Both the position numbers and the translations under genes were made by a program. The notes under the pieces are model-generated. The model searched no databases. It saw only the letters and a program-made list of their open reading frames with translations, and was not told where the DNA came from. 64,000 nucleotides of DNA from contig JAURFE010000002.1 of NCBI GenBank assembly GCA_030827135.1, positions 346,032-410,031 on the forward strand, given 5' to 3'. Origin of the DNA: Vicinamibacterales bacterium. GTDB lineage: Bacteria > Acidobacteriota > Vicinamibacteria > Vicinamibacterales > SCN-69-37. The stretch's first letter is position 1, and every line of letters starts with the position of its first letter. This document shows positions 44,561-53,551 of the stretch, piece by piece.

Positions 44561-45379
44561 GTGCGTACACGTGTCCTGGTTTCGGCGTCCGTGGTGCTGT
44601 TGGTAGCAACGATGATGGTGCGGGCCCAGCAGGCTCCGCCCGCCAACCTCGTGCCGATGACGGCTGCGTCGTTGGCGGCCCAGCCTGATCGCTATCTCGG
44701 GCAAGTCGTCGCGGTGTACGCCACGGTAGAAAGCCTGGTGTCCAAGACGACGTTCTCGATGGATCAGAATCCGAAGGGTACCGGCCCGGTCGACATTCTT
44801 GTGATTGCCCCGAACCTGAACATCCACCCCAGGCCCGGCGAGTACATCACGGTCGTCGGCGAGGCAATGCGCTTCGACGCGGCCGCGATTGCGGCCAAGG
44901 CCAAGGGGTACACGCTCGACCTTCCGGCCGATGCACTCACACGGTACCAGGGACGTCCGATGGTGCTCGCCACGAGCGTGGTTGACGGCACGATGACCGA
45001 ACTCGCGAAGTTTGTGCCTCCACCGGTCACGCCCGAAGAGGCGGCCTTTGACGCCGTGATGAAACAGGTCAACCCGACACTCGGTGAATTGCGAAAGGGC
45101 ATCGAGGCCTCCGACGCCGCGATCGTGAAGGCGCAGGGCACAAAGCTCCGCGACCTCTTTGCCGAGACGCGCGCATTTTTCGCAAAACGGTCCGTCGCTC
45201 AGGCGCAAGGCTGGGCCGGAGAAGCCGTCGCTGCCGTGGAGGCAGTCACCAGAAGCGCGGCCGCCAACAACTGGACCGCCGCGAAAGAGGCAGCCTCAAC
45301 AATTCAGCCCATGTGCGCACAGTGCCACAACACGTTCCGCGAACGCCTTGAGGACGGATCGTACCGGGTGAAACGCTAG
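44561..45379 (+). CDS. Exported haem-binding protein with a C-terminal CxxCH
   Basis: A protein of 272 residues. A signal peptide (TRVLVSASVVLLVATMMVRA) is followed by a small beta domain of about 110 residues (YLGQVVAVYATVESL, GPVDILVIAPN, GEYITVVGEAM) and a helical C-terminal domain with one haem site, CAQCH (residues 252-256), close to the C-terminus. A single haem near the end of a four-helix domain is the layout of cytochrome c'. The GTG at 44561 has AGGAGA seven bases upstream, which decides the start over an ATG ten codons earlier. It shares its stop, CTAG, with the convergent ankyrin gene. Confidence 0.8.
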   Translation: MRTRVLVSASVVLLVATMMVRAQQAPPANLVPMTAASLAAQPDRYLGQVVAVYATVESLVSKTTFSMDQNPKGTGPVDILVIAPNLNIHPRPGEYITVVGEAMRFDAAAIAAKAKGYTLDLPADALTRYQGRPMVLATSVVDGTMTELAKFVPPPVTPEEAAFDAVMKQVNPTLGELRKGIEASDAAIVKAQGTKLRDLFAETRAFFAKRSVAQAQGWAGEAVAAVEAVTRSAAANNWTAAKEAASTIQPMCAQCHNTFRERLEDGSYRVKR

Positions 45380-47292
45380 CAACTCTGGCAGCGGTTGTTG
45401 TTCTTGGCGCCGAGACCTTCGAGCAGCTTGATGGTCTCGGGGAACGGTGAGATACGCGACACCGGGCCATTCGCCATATCCACCGTCGTCTGGCCACGAC
45501 GACTGACCGCGAGCGGATCGCCACCCTTCGAGAGCAGGTAGTGAATCATCTCGTTGTCGCCACGCGCGGCGGCGTGGTGCATCGGCGTGAAGCCGTCGTT
45601 GTCGCGGGCGTTGACGTCAGCCCCGATTTCCTCCACCAGGTACTTCACCGCAGCCATCCAGCCTTCCGGCTTGTGACGATGGGCGTTGCCGGCGAAACCT
45701 TCGCCGTATTCAGCGCCGGCCGCAGCGTGCAGCGGATAGACGCCGGGGCCGCCGAACGGCACAGGGGGCAGACCTGACGGATCGAGCGGCGGTGCGGCCG
45801 GTGTGGCGCCGGCCGCAGCCGCGCCGCCGCCGCGTGCTGCGCCACCACCGCGACCGCCTGCGCGCTGCGCCATCGTCGGCACGGTCGGATCAGCACCGCG
45901 GGCGACGAGCAGGCGCATCGCGTCCACATCCAGCCCGTACGCCGCGCGCCAGAAGGCGGTGGCCCCGGAGGAATTGGACAGCCCGCAGTTGGCGTTGCCG
46001 CAGTCGGTGTAGACCATGTACCACGGATGCACCCGGATGCGGGCGTCGGGATCCGCGCCCTTGTCGAGCAGCGCCGTCATGACCGTCAGGTAGTCGGCCT
46101 GCTGCGCGTCCATCTCCTGAGGCTGCGGAAACCGCGTCCGCGGCTGCCATCGGGCGTTGATCGTCGCCCACAACGGCGTGACTCCATGACTGTCGGACGC
46201 GATGTTCACATCGGCGCCACGCTTGATGAGTTCCATCGCCACGTCAAACTGGCCGTTGATGAGCGCAACCAGGAGCGGGCTGTGGCCATCCCCGGTGTTG
46301 TCGTTCAGACTCGCGCCGGCGTCGAGCAGTGCCGCCGCGACGTCGACGTACCCCTGGCGTGCGGCATGATGCAGTGCCGAGAGGCCGCCCTTTGCGGCGA
46401 TGTTGGGAGGCGGACCGTCTTCGTTGACATCGCGTGGAGCGGCCTGGGCTGCGGGAGCCGCCGGCGTGGCCGTCGCCCCGGGCGCGGCTGCAGCTCCGCC
46501 ACGGCCACCCGGTGCCGCCGGTGCGGGTGGCGTGGGTAACTTGCCGGTTGCGTAATACTCACGCACCGCTTCGACTGACGCCTGCCACTGGCTGGGGCTC
46601 GGCTCCGCACCGGCCGGCACCGCGGCGCGCAGGATACTGCGCTGCAACGTCTGCGCCTGGCGAGCCTCCGTGGAGAAACGGCTGATATCGAGTGCGTTGG
46701 TCTTCAGCGCGACGTCCGCGCCACGGGCGATCAGCGCACGGACCACTTCGGGGCGGTTCGCCGCGGCCGCAAAAATCAGCGGCGTCTGTCCCCATTCGTT
46801 TTCTCGCGCGTTGATGCCCGCGCCCTTGTCGAGCAACGCCGTCACTGCCGCCACGCTCCCGGACCCAGCGGCCAGGTGAATCGGCTGCACCCCGCTGGTG
46901 GTTGTGGCGACGTCCGCCCGCGCTCCGGCCGCCAGCAGCGCAGCCACGGCCGCCCCGCTCCCGGTACGCGCCGCCAGATGCAGGGGCGTGTAGTCCCCGA
47001 TTCTGGTTCGCACCGAGACATCAGCGCCCGCCGCCAGCAACACCGTCACCGCAGCATCGTCGCCGCGCTCCGACGCCCAGTGCAGGGCCGTCATCCCGTC
47101 GCCGAGAGAGGCGTTCACGTCGGCCCCCTGGCCGGCCAGCGTTCGAATCGCCGCCAGATCGCCACGGCGGGCGGCGTCGGCCACGGGGGCTCTCTGCGCC
47201 TGCGGCGACACGTCTGCCGTCGTCGCGACCGCCGCGGCGCTGCCAACGAGCGCCACCACCAGGAGCGCAGTGAATCGGCGAACTGCTGTCAT
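45376..47292 (-). CDS. Exported ankyrin-repeat protein
   Basis: A protein of 638 residues with a signal peptide (RRFTALLVVALVGSAAAVA) and two blocks of ankyrin repeats: about five N-terminal repeats (GMTALHWASERGDDAAVTVL, TPLHLAARTGS, QPIHLAAGSGS, TPLIFAAAANR) and about five later ones (LSALHHAARQG to FTPMHHAAARGDNEMIHYLL). Two Ala/Gly/Pro-rich linkers separate them. The chain ends RCQSC. It would be a periplasmic protein-binding scaffold. It is the third gene after DUF1592 and DUF1552 and probably binds those proteins. The ATG at 47292 has GGGGA upstream; a GTG at 47310 that overlaps the previous stop (GTGA) is an alternative. Confidence 0.87.
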   Translation of the reverse strand: MTAVRRFTALLVVALVGSAAAVATTADVSPQAQRAPVADAARRGDLAAIRTLAGQGADVNASLGDGMTALHWASERGDDAAVTVLLAAGADVSVRTRIGDYTPLHLAARTGSGAAVAALLAAGARADVATTTSGVQPIHLAAGSGSVAAVTALLDKGAGINARENEWGQTPLIFAAAANRPEVVRALIARGADVALKTNALDISRFSTEARQAQTLQRSILRAAVPAGAEPSPSQWQASVEAVREYYATGKLPTPPAPAAPGGRGGAAAAPGATATPAAPAAQAAPRDVNEDGPPPNIAAKGGLSALHHAARQGYVDVAAALLDAGASLNDNTGDGHSPLLVALINGQFDVAMELIKRGADVNIASDSHGVTPLWATINARWQPRTRFPQPQEMDAQQADYLTVMTALLDKGADPDARIRVHPWYMVYTDCGNANCGLSNSSGATAFWRAAYGLDVDAMRLLVARGADPTVPTMAQRAGGRGGGAARGGGAAAAGATPAAPPLDPSGLPPVPFGGPGVYPLHAAAGAEYGEGFAGNAHRHKPEGWMAAVKYLVEEIGADVNARDNDGFTPMHHAAARGDNEMIHYLLSKGGDPLAVSRRGQTTVDMANGPVSRISPFPETIKLLEGLGAKNNNRCQSC

Positions 47293-47306
47293 AGTCGAAT
47301 CCCCGA

Positions 47307-48698
47307 TCACGCCAGCGAAAACGTTCCGGTGCTGTCGCCAAACGACGTCATGTCATCCATGCCGAGGTTCTGCAACAGCGTCAGCATGACATTCGCCATC
47401 GGCGTGCCGTCTTCGGCCTTGAGATGCACACCACCTTTGAGCATCCCGTTGCCGTGGCCAAACAACACCAGCGGACAGCGACGATGGTTGTGGACGTTGG
47501 GGTCGGCCATCGGCGAGCCCCACATAATCAGCGTCTTGTCGAGCAGATTGCTGTCACCCTCGACCGATTCCTTCATCCGTTCCAGGAAGTAGGCCATCTG
47601 GGCCGTGCGGTACTTGCAGATCTTGTTGAACTCCAGCACACGCGCCTCGCTGTTGCCGTGGTGTGACGCGGGGTGGAACGGCTGCGAAGATCCGCTTTCC
47701 GGGAACACGCGGCTCGACGCATCGCGACCGGTCTTGAACGCGATTACGCGCGTCATGTCGGACTCCAGCGCCAGCACCTGGAGGTCGAACATGAGCTTCA
47801 TGTGTTCGGAGAACGAGTCGGGCACACCCGCCGGAGCGTCCGGCAGCTCGCGCGTCTCGCCGCTGGTGTTGTGCGCTTCCACCATCCGGATGCGGCGCTC
47901 GATTTCGCTGATGTGCTCAAGGTATCGGTCCAGGCGAAGCCGGTCGGAGTGGCCGAGTTGTGCACGCATCGTGCTCACCTCGCCGTGGACCCAGTCGAGA
48001 ATCGACCGCCGCGTGAGGCGGCGCTCGGCGCGCACCTCGGCACTGCCGCCGGCGCCGAACAACATGTCGAACGCCACACGCGGATCACGAATCATCGGCA
48101 GCGGCTGGTTCGGGGTCGCCCACGAAATCGAGTCGGTGTAGGCGCACGAATAGTTGTACGTGCAGCCACCGGCCTGATCGAGGTTCTCGATGCAGAACTG
48201 CATCGACGGCATCGGCGTGGTCTGTCCGAATTTCTTCGCGTACTTCTGGTCGAGTGACGTGCCGGCCCAGATGTCCGAGCCCTGTGTCTGCTTCGGGTGC
48301 GACTGCGTCAGGAACACGGCGCTGGAACGGAAATGGTCGCCGCCGATTTCAGGCGCCGAGAACGCTTCCGCCATCCGCACATCCGTGTTGCTGATGATGG
48401 TCGTGTAATCACGGAACGCGTCGAGGGTGCTCAACGGGTTATCCGGAACCAGGGTGTAGTTGCGCCCCACCTGCTCAGGCGCAAACAGGAACTTGCTCGC
48501 GCCAATGCCGTTGCAGCCGGCCAGGCCGTGCACTTCCTCGATGCACACGAGACGCGTGTGTGTCGGCACGGTGGCGGCGCGCGCGGCCCGGCTCAGGCCG
48601 GCGGGCACCATGGCATCCAGGAACGGCAACGCCACAGTGGCCCCCATTCCGCGCAAGAACGTCCGGCGTGGCAGCGATTTACCAGTGAGAAATGACAT
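47307..48698 (-). CDS. Tat-exported DUF1552 protein
   Basis: A protein of 463 residues of the DUF1552 family, common in Planctomycetes, Acidobacteriota and Myxococcota and always near DUF1592/DUF1587 cytochromes. The twin-arginine leader is PRRTFLRGMGATVALPFLDA. Family blocks include RLVCIEEVHGLAG, SSAVFLTQSHPKQT, GGCTYNYSCAYTDSISW, HPASHHGNSE and LLDKTLIMWGSPMAD. The function is unproven; the fold resembles the alkaline-phosphatase-like group by order of His and Asp residues, which is a weak inference. It lies 24 bases after the DUF1592 gene. Confidence 0.9.
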   Translation of the reverse strand: MSFLTGKSLPRRTFLRGMGATVALPFLDAMVPAGLSRAARAATVPTHTRLVCIEEVHGLAGCNGIGASKFLFAPEQVGRNYTLVPDNPLSTLDAFRDYTTIISNTDVRMAEAFSAPEIGGDHFRSSAVFLTQSHPKQTQGSDIWAGTSLDQKYAKKFGQTTPMPSMQFCIENLDQAGGCTYNYSCAYTDSISWATPNQPLPMIRDPRVAFDMLFGAGGSAEVRAERRLTRRSILDWVHGEVSTMRAQLGHSDRLRLDRYLEHISEIERRIRMVEAHNTSGETRELPDAPAGVPDSFSEHMKLMFDLQVLALESDMTRVIAFKTGRDASSRVFPESGSSQPFHPASHHGNSEARVLEFNKICKYRTAQMAYFLERMKESVEGDSNLLDKTLIMWGSPMADPNVHNHRRCPLVLFGHGNGMLKGGVHLKAEDGTPMANVMLTLLQNLGMDDMTSFGDSTGTFSLA

Positions 48699-48722
48699 CG
48701 TGAGCTCCTGATTGCGGCGCGG

Positions 48723-51197
48723 TCAGCGCCGTCCTCCAGTGGGGGAAGGGTTCGTGCTGGCATCGGGTGGCGCTTCGGCACGGCTGGACCGGAACGCGTC
48801 GCTTTTGATGACGCCGAGAATCAACGTCGTCATCGGATAGCCATCGGCCTCGGCGGATCGGGTGATCGCGCGAATCGCCGGCTGGTCGTAGTACTCCGTG
48901 CGGCGGCCCAGCGCGTAGGCCATGAGGTTTTCGGTCAACGTCCGCATCAGCGGAATCGGACGCTTCAGCAACACCCTGGAGAGTTCCCCAGGTGTCGACA
49001 CCGGAGTGCCGTCGTAGAAATCGCCGCGTGTATCGAGGGACACACTGTTCTCGCGCACACGCCAGCGGGCGACCACATCGAAATTGTCGAGGGCGAGGCC
49101 AATCGGATCCATGAACAGGTGGCAGGACCGGCAGCCCGGATCTTCACGGTGCATTTCCATCCGCTTGCGTGTCGTCAGCGTCGCACCGTCGTCGGCGGAT
49201 TCCTTCGTGTTTTCGAGCGGCGGCACATCCGCGGGAGCGGGCGGAGGCGGCGTGCCGAGCAGCACCTCCATCACCCACTTGCCGCGCAGCACCGGCGACG
49301 TGCGGTTCGCCATGGACGTCTGCACGAGCATGGCGCCCTGCCCGAGTACGCCCTGGCGTCGGTCATCCGGATACAGCACCTTGCGGAAGTGATTGCCCGC
49401 CACGCCGGGAATGCCGTAGTGCCGCGCGAGGCGCTCGTTGAGGAAGGAGTAGTCCGCGCGATAGATGTCGAGGGCGCTGGCATTGCGCTGCACGAGATCG
49501 TTGAAGAACGAAATCGTCTCGGTGCGCATGGCCTTCGACAACATCTCGTCGAAGTTCGGAAAGAAGTTGGGATCAGGACGGACCTTGTCGATATCCTGCA
49601 GGCGCAGCCACTGCGCGGCGAACCGTTCGCCGAGGGCGCCGGCCCGGGGATCCGCGAGCATGCGCCGCGCGTGCTTCTCAAGGCCGCCGGGCGCGGTCAA
49701 TTCGCGCCTGGCCGCGGCGGTACGGAGCGTCTCATCCGGCGGCGCGCCCCAGAGGAAAAACGAAAGCCGTGACGCCAGCTCAAAATCGCCGATTTGATAC
49801 ACGGCGCCGGGGCGCACACGCTCGGGTTGCCGCTCGAGACGGAAGATGAAATGCGGACTCGCGAGGACCGCTTCCACGGCCTCGCGGATGCCGCCCTCGA
49901 ACCCCGCGCGCTGCCGGCCCGACGAGTAGAACTGCAGCAGCGCGTCCACCTCGCGCGGCTCAAGCGGACGACGATAGGCCACCGCGCCAACGCGCGCGAC
50001 GATCGACCGCGCGCAGGGCAGTTCCTCTGCCGCACTTGTCGGACGACATGTAAAAATCTGACGCCGGCTCACTGATTCCGAAAGCCCGGTCACACGCAGC
50101 GGACCGCGCACGACCAGGTCGCGCACATGGGTCAGCGTCGTCACACCGGCGCCGCCCGTGCCGGCACCGGCGAACGACCAGTCGTGCGGACGAATCAGGT
50201 CTTCATAGGGGCCGTCGGACTTGCGCACAAACGCCGCAGCCACCAGATGCTGCCCCGCGCGCACCGAAATCGGATCCGTCCTCATCGGAATCGCGCCACG
50301 ACCGTCCTGCGACTCATTGGGCTGGGTCTCGTACTTGATCAGGGCCACGCGCTCGCCGTTGATCGAGACATCCACGTCTTCCAGTCGTGCGTTTGCGCCG
50401 CCGGTGAGATTGACCTGAATCACGTACTCGCCGTCTGCCGGGAATACGTGTTTGACCGCCATGCCGCCACGGGTGCCGAACGGCGTACCGTCCACGTGAT
50501 CCCAGGGGTGCTGCGACGCGTACGTCGTGTTGGCGTACATGCGGTCAAGCGACACAGCCGCGCGGTCGCCCACGGCCATGCGGCTGATGTCGCTGGCGGC
50601 ATTGAGATACGCCTCAAGCAACGTCGCCGACAGCATTTGCTCGTCCGCGATGTTGTCGAAGTTGGCATTCATCGTGTCGAGCGGCAGCCACTGACCGGCA
50701 TCCACGTCCAGCGCCAGGACCTCACGCACGGACCGTGCGTACTCCGCACGATTCAGCCGCGGGAACACCCGGCGGCCGGGATTGGGATTGGCGGCCGCCT
50801 CCGCATCGAGTTTGGTTTCGAGCACGTCGATGAGCCCCTGCAGACTCGCCGCGTCCGGCGGCGTTGTCCCCGGAGGCGGCATCATGCCGGCCCGCAGCTT
50901 GCGGATCATCCGCTCGGCGGTCGCCGCATGCTTCACCGTGTCGGCAATCGTGAACTTCTCGAACGACTGACTGCCGGATCGCATCACGTCGTTGTGACAG
51001 TCGACGCAATAGTCCTGGATGATCGAATCGGGATCCATCAGGGCAGGCATCGACACCGGCAGATGCGACGCCACCGGCCGCGCCCATTCAGGCGTCAGCG
51101 GCCGCTCGGCGGCCACGAACACACCCTGACCGGCGACCGCGACCATCGTCGCGCCACACACCGCGCCAAACACTCCCACCCACCTCGCCACGGTCAT
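48723..51197 (-). CDS. DUF1592/DUF1588/DUF1585 cytochrome-like exported protein
   Basis: A multidomain protein of 824 residues. After an N-terminal membrane segment (VARWVGVFGAVCGATMVAVA) comes a planctomycete-type cytochrome domain with CVDCH (residues 64-68), then DUF1587 (RRVFPRLNRAEYARSVREVL), a carbohydrate-binding-like beta domain (about 240-330), DUF1595, DUF1592 (LASRLSFFLWGAPPDETLR), DUF1588 with a second haem motif CRSCH, and DUF1585 (LTENLMAYALGRRTEYYD). Members are thought to act in polymer breakdown or electron transfer on the cell surface. ATG at 51197 is chosen; an upstream frame extension runs through the divergent promoter region. It is first in the operon with DUF1552 and the ankyrin gene. 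Confidence 0.9.
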   Translation of the reverse strand: MTVARWVGVFGAVCGATMVAVAGQGVFVAAERPLTPEWARPVASHLPVSMPALMDPDSIIQDYCVDCHNDVMRSGSQSFEKFTIADTVKHAATAERMIRKLRAGMMPPPGTTPPDAASLQGLIDVLETKLDAEAAANPNPGRRVFPRLNRAEYARSVREVLALDVDAGQWLPLDTMNANFDNIADEQMLSATLLEAYLNAASDISRMAVGDRAAVSLDRMYANTTYASQHPWDHVDGTPFGTRGGMAVKHVFPADGEYVIQVNLTGGANARLEDVDVSINGERVALIKYETQPNESQDGRGAIPMRTDPISVRAGQHLVAAAFVRKSDGPYEDLIRPHDWSFAGAGTGGAGVTTLTHVRDLVVRGPLRVTGLSESVSRRQIFTCRPTSAAEELPCARSIVARVGAVAYRRPLEPREVDALLQFYSSGRQRAGFEGGIREAVEAVLASPHFIFRLERQPERVRPGAVYQIGDFELASRLSFFLWGAPPDETLRTAAARRELTAPGGLEKHARRMLADPRAGALGERFAAQWLRLQDIDKVRPDPNFFPNFDEMLSKAMRTETISFFNDLVQRNASALDIYRADYSFLNERLARHYGIPGVAGNHFRKVLYPDDRRQGVLGQGAMLVQTSMANRTSPVLRGKWVMEVLLGTPPPPAPADVPPLENTKESADDGATLTTRKRMEMHREDPGCRSCHLFMDPIGLALDNFDVVARWRVRENSVSLDTRGDFYDGTPVSTPGELSRVLLKRPIPLMRTLTENLMAYALGRRTEYYDQPAIRAITRSAEADGYPMTTLILGVIKSDAFRSSRAEAPPDASTNPSPTGGRR

Positions 51198-51245
51198 CGG
51201 CTGATCTCCGGTGTCTTCAGGGCCCGTATTGCTGGAATCCGCGTG

Positions 51246-51308
51246 AATATACACCGGATTCGGCCCGAAAAATCCAGACGTCCGAACGACCACGGCATCC
51301 CCTACAAT
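51246..51308. promoter_or_regulatory. Divergent promoter region between DUF1592 and creatininase-like genes
   Basis: Two -10-like elements lie in the 150-base gap: TACAAT (51303-51308) reading right, about 40 bases before the creatininase-like start, and TATATT (51246-51251, minus strand) reading left, about 50 bases before the DUF1592 start. Neither has a good -35 at the proper distance. The assignment is tentative. Confidence 0.35.
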
Positions 51309-51347
51309 GGGCGCGGTTTCCGCCAATTTCAGCCCCTAGGAGGCTCC

Positions 51348-53114
51348 GTGCGTTCCTCGATTCTGCTCTCAGGCCTCGGTCTGGCCCTCGTGTTGGCGAC
51401 GGGACAGCCCCTGTGGGGGGCCGCGCAACGCCCCCAGACCCTGCCCCCCACCGGCCCTGGCGGCACGCCCCCGGACTCGGTATTTCTTGAAGATCTGACC
51501 TGGGCGGAGGTTCGGGACCTCGTGCAGGCCGGCACCCGGACGGTGATCGTCGGCACCGCAGGCACCGAGCAAAAGGGCCCGCACATGGTGGATGGCGAAC
51601 ACAAGTTCGTCATGGAGTACGCGGCGGACAAAATCGCCCGCGCCGTCGGGCGCACGCTGGTGGCCCCCGTCATCACCTACGTGCCCGAAGGCAGCTGGGA
51701 GACGGCCGGCGGCCACATGGGCAAGCCCGGCACGATCACATTGCCCGAGGACCGCTTTGTTGATCTGCTCGTCAACACCGGCCGGAGCCTGAAGGCTGGC
51801 GGATTCACCACCGTCCTGTTTCTTGGCGAATCAGGCGGCAACCGCACCGGCATGCGGGCGGCTGCCGCGCAGCTGAACGACCTCTGGAAAGACACCGCCA
51901 GGGCGTACTGGATCGACGACTACTACACGAAGTCACACGCCGACCAGCGGACCTACATCACTGAGCGCCTCAAGATCCCGGCGGCGGAGATCGGCAACCA
52001 CGCCAACATCCAGGACACCTCCGAGATGTTGTTCGTCAACCCGAAGCACGTCCGCCCGGCGAAGATCGCGCCCGGGGGCGGCTATGCAGACTCAGGCGTG
52101 TCAGGCGACCCGACCAAGGCCACGCCTGAACTCGGCGAAGTGTTCGTGCGGATCAAGATCGACAACGCCGTCGCACAGATCAAAGGGCTGATGGCCGGCA
52201 CGCTGCAACCCGCTGAGCCCCCGGCCGCGCGTGCAGGCGGCGCAGGGCGAGGGGGGCGAGGACAAGGGGCCGGTGGCGCGGGCGGAGTGGCCGACGCGGG
52301 TCCGCGACCGCCAACCGCGAAGACGGCGCCAGCCGGCATCTCGCCGAACACGCCGCCCGATACCGTGTTCATCGAGGAGCTCACGTGGGAGGAAACACGC
52401 GACGCGATCAGCGGGGGCACGACGACCGTGATCATCCCCACCGGCGGCACCGAAAAGAACGGGTACCACATGATCCTCGGCAAACATAACTACATCGTCA
52501 CCCACGCCGCCAACCTGATGGCGCGTCGGCTGACCAGGACGCTCGTCGCGCCGACGATTCAGTACGTGCCCGAGGGGAATCCCGATCGCGCGGGTCCAGG
52601 CACCATCTCGTTGCCCTCCCCCGCCTACGACCGCCTGCTCGACGCGGCAGCCCGCAGCCTGAAGGCCCATGGCTTTACGCACATCCTGTTCATCGGCGAC
52701 AGCGGCGGCAATCAGGCCGGCATGACCGCCGTCGCCACCGCACTCACCGAAGAATGGAAGGCCGAAGGGATCACTGTCGTTTCGCTGACCGACTATTATG
52801 AGCGCGGACGGGAACACTACCGCGCCTGGATGCTCGCGCAGTTCGGGTATGACGATGGGGTCATCGGCAGCCATGCGGGCATCAGCGACACGTCGCAGAT
52901 GCTGCACGTGCGTGAGGCCGGCATCCGGCGCGATCGCATGATTCCATGGGGCGGTCCAGCCGACTCCGGAGTGTCGGGTGACCCGTCGAAGGCGACAGCG
53001 GAGATTGGACGCATGGGGATCGAATTCAAAGTGAATGCCGCGATCGCGCAGTACCGCGGGGCCACGGCGCCACCACGGGCCGGACGCGACGGACGCGGAG
53101 GCGGCCGGCAGTGA
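51348..53114 (+). CDS. Exported protein with two creatininase-like domains
   Basis: A protein of 588 residues with a signal peptide (RSSILLSGLGLALVLATGQP) and two creatininase-family domains joined by a Gly/Arg-rich linker near residues 285-320. Each copy keeps the family order: GTEQKGPHM then GEHK, and FLGESGGNRTG in the first; GTEKNGYHM then GKHN, and FIGDSGGNQAG in the second; both end ADSGVSGDP. The canonical EQHG, TD and NGHGGN metal motifs are altered, so the metal site must differ. GTG at 51348 has AGGAGG four bases upstream. It overlaps the cytochrome gene by GTGA and heads the operon with cytochrome c and the PQQ enzyme. The substrate is unknown. Confidence 0.85.
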   Translation: MRSSILLSGLGLALVLATGQPLWGAAQRPQTLPPTGPGGTPPDSVFLEDLTWAEVRDLVQAGTRTVIVGTAGTEQKGPHMVDGEHKFVMEYAADKIARAVGRTLVAPVITYVPEGSWETAGGHMGKPGTITLPEDRFVDLLVNTGRSLKAGGFTTVLFLGESGGNRTGMRAAAAQLNDLWKDTARAYWIDDYYTKSHADQRTYITERLKIPAAEIGNHANIQDTSEMLFVNPKHVRPAKIAPGGGYADSGVSGDPTKATPELGEVFVRIKIDNAVAQIKGLMAGTLQPAEPPAARAGGAGRGGRGQGAGGAGGVADAGPRPPTAKTAPAGISPNTPPDTVFIEELTWEETRDAISGGTTTVIIPTGGTEKNGYHMILGKHNYIVTHAANLMARRLTRTLVAPTIQYVPEGNPDRAGPGTISLPSPAYDRLLDAAARSLKAHGFTHILFIGDSGGNQAGMTAVATALTEEWKAEGITVVSLTDYYERGREHYRAWMLAQFGYDDGVIGSHAGISDTSQMLHVREAGIRRDRMIPWGGPADSGVSGDPSKATAEIGRMGIEFKVNAAIAQYRGATAPPRAGRDGRGGGRQ

Positions 53115-53533
53115 AACAGCACCGGTTCGGGATGGTGGCGGCAACGGCCGTGGGACTCTGGCTGACGGCCGTCACCACGAGCGTTGACGGCATCGGCCAG
53201 GCGGCCGCAGCAAAAACGACCAAGGGCCGCGTGTACACGGCCGCGCAGGCCACCCGCGGAGAAGCGCTGTACATGAGTCTGTGTGTCTCGTGTCACCCGC
53301 CCGCGACCTACACGGGTGCCGTGTTTCTGGCCTGGCAGGGACGATCTCTTGGGGAACTCCTCGACTTCCTGCAGGAGAAGATGCCGAAGAACGACCCCGG
53401 CAGCCTGACGGCGAAGGAATATGCCGACGTCATGGCCTACCTGCTCAAACTCAACAAGATGCCGACGGGTCGCGTGGACCTGCCGGCCGACGGTAAGCTC
53501 TTGCGCGCGATCGCGATCGATATTCTTCCGTAG
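53111..53533 (+). CDS. Small exported cytochrome c
   Basis: A class I-type cytochrome c of 140 residues with a signal peptide (GMVAATAVGLWLTAVTTSVD) and one haem site, CVSCH (residues 58-62). A distal Met ligand is probably in the C-terminal part (LLKLNKMPTGR). YADVMAYLLKLNKMP is the usual C-terminal helix. The GTG start lies in a GTGA overlap with the creatininase-like gene, and the PQQ dehydrogenase follows 18 bases later with its own strong ribosome-binding site. It is the likely electron acceptor of that dehydrogenase. Confidence 0.9.
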   Translation: MKQHRFGMVAATAVGLWLTAVTTSVDGIGQAAAAKTTKGRVYTAAQATRGEALYMSLCVSCHPPATYTGAVFLAWQGRSLGELLDFLQEKMPKNDPGSLTAKEYADVMAYLLKLNKMPTGRVDLPADGKLLRAIAIDILP

Positions 53534-53551
53534 TCCGGATTGGGAGGCCCC

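Noticed and set aside
45376..45379. CTAG shared by the two convergent stop codons as a regulatory site
   Set aside because: It is a simple overlap of two TAG stops; nothing beyond the four bases suggests a function.
50127..51347. Possible 400-residue extension of the creatininase-like protein
   Set aside because: Antisense to the DUF1592 gene; the GTG at 51348 has an AGGAGG site and begins a signal peptide.
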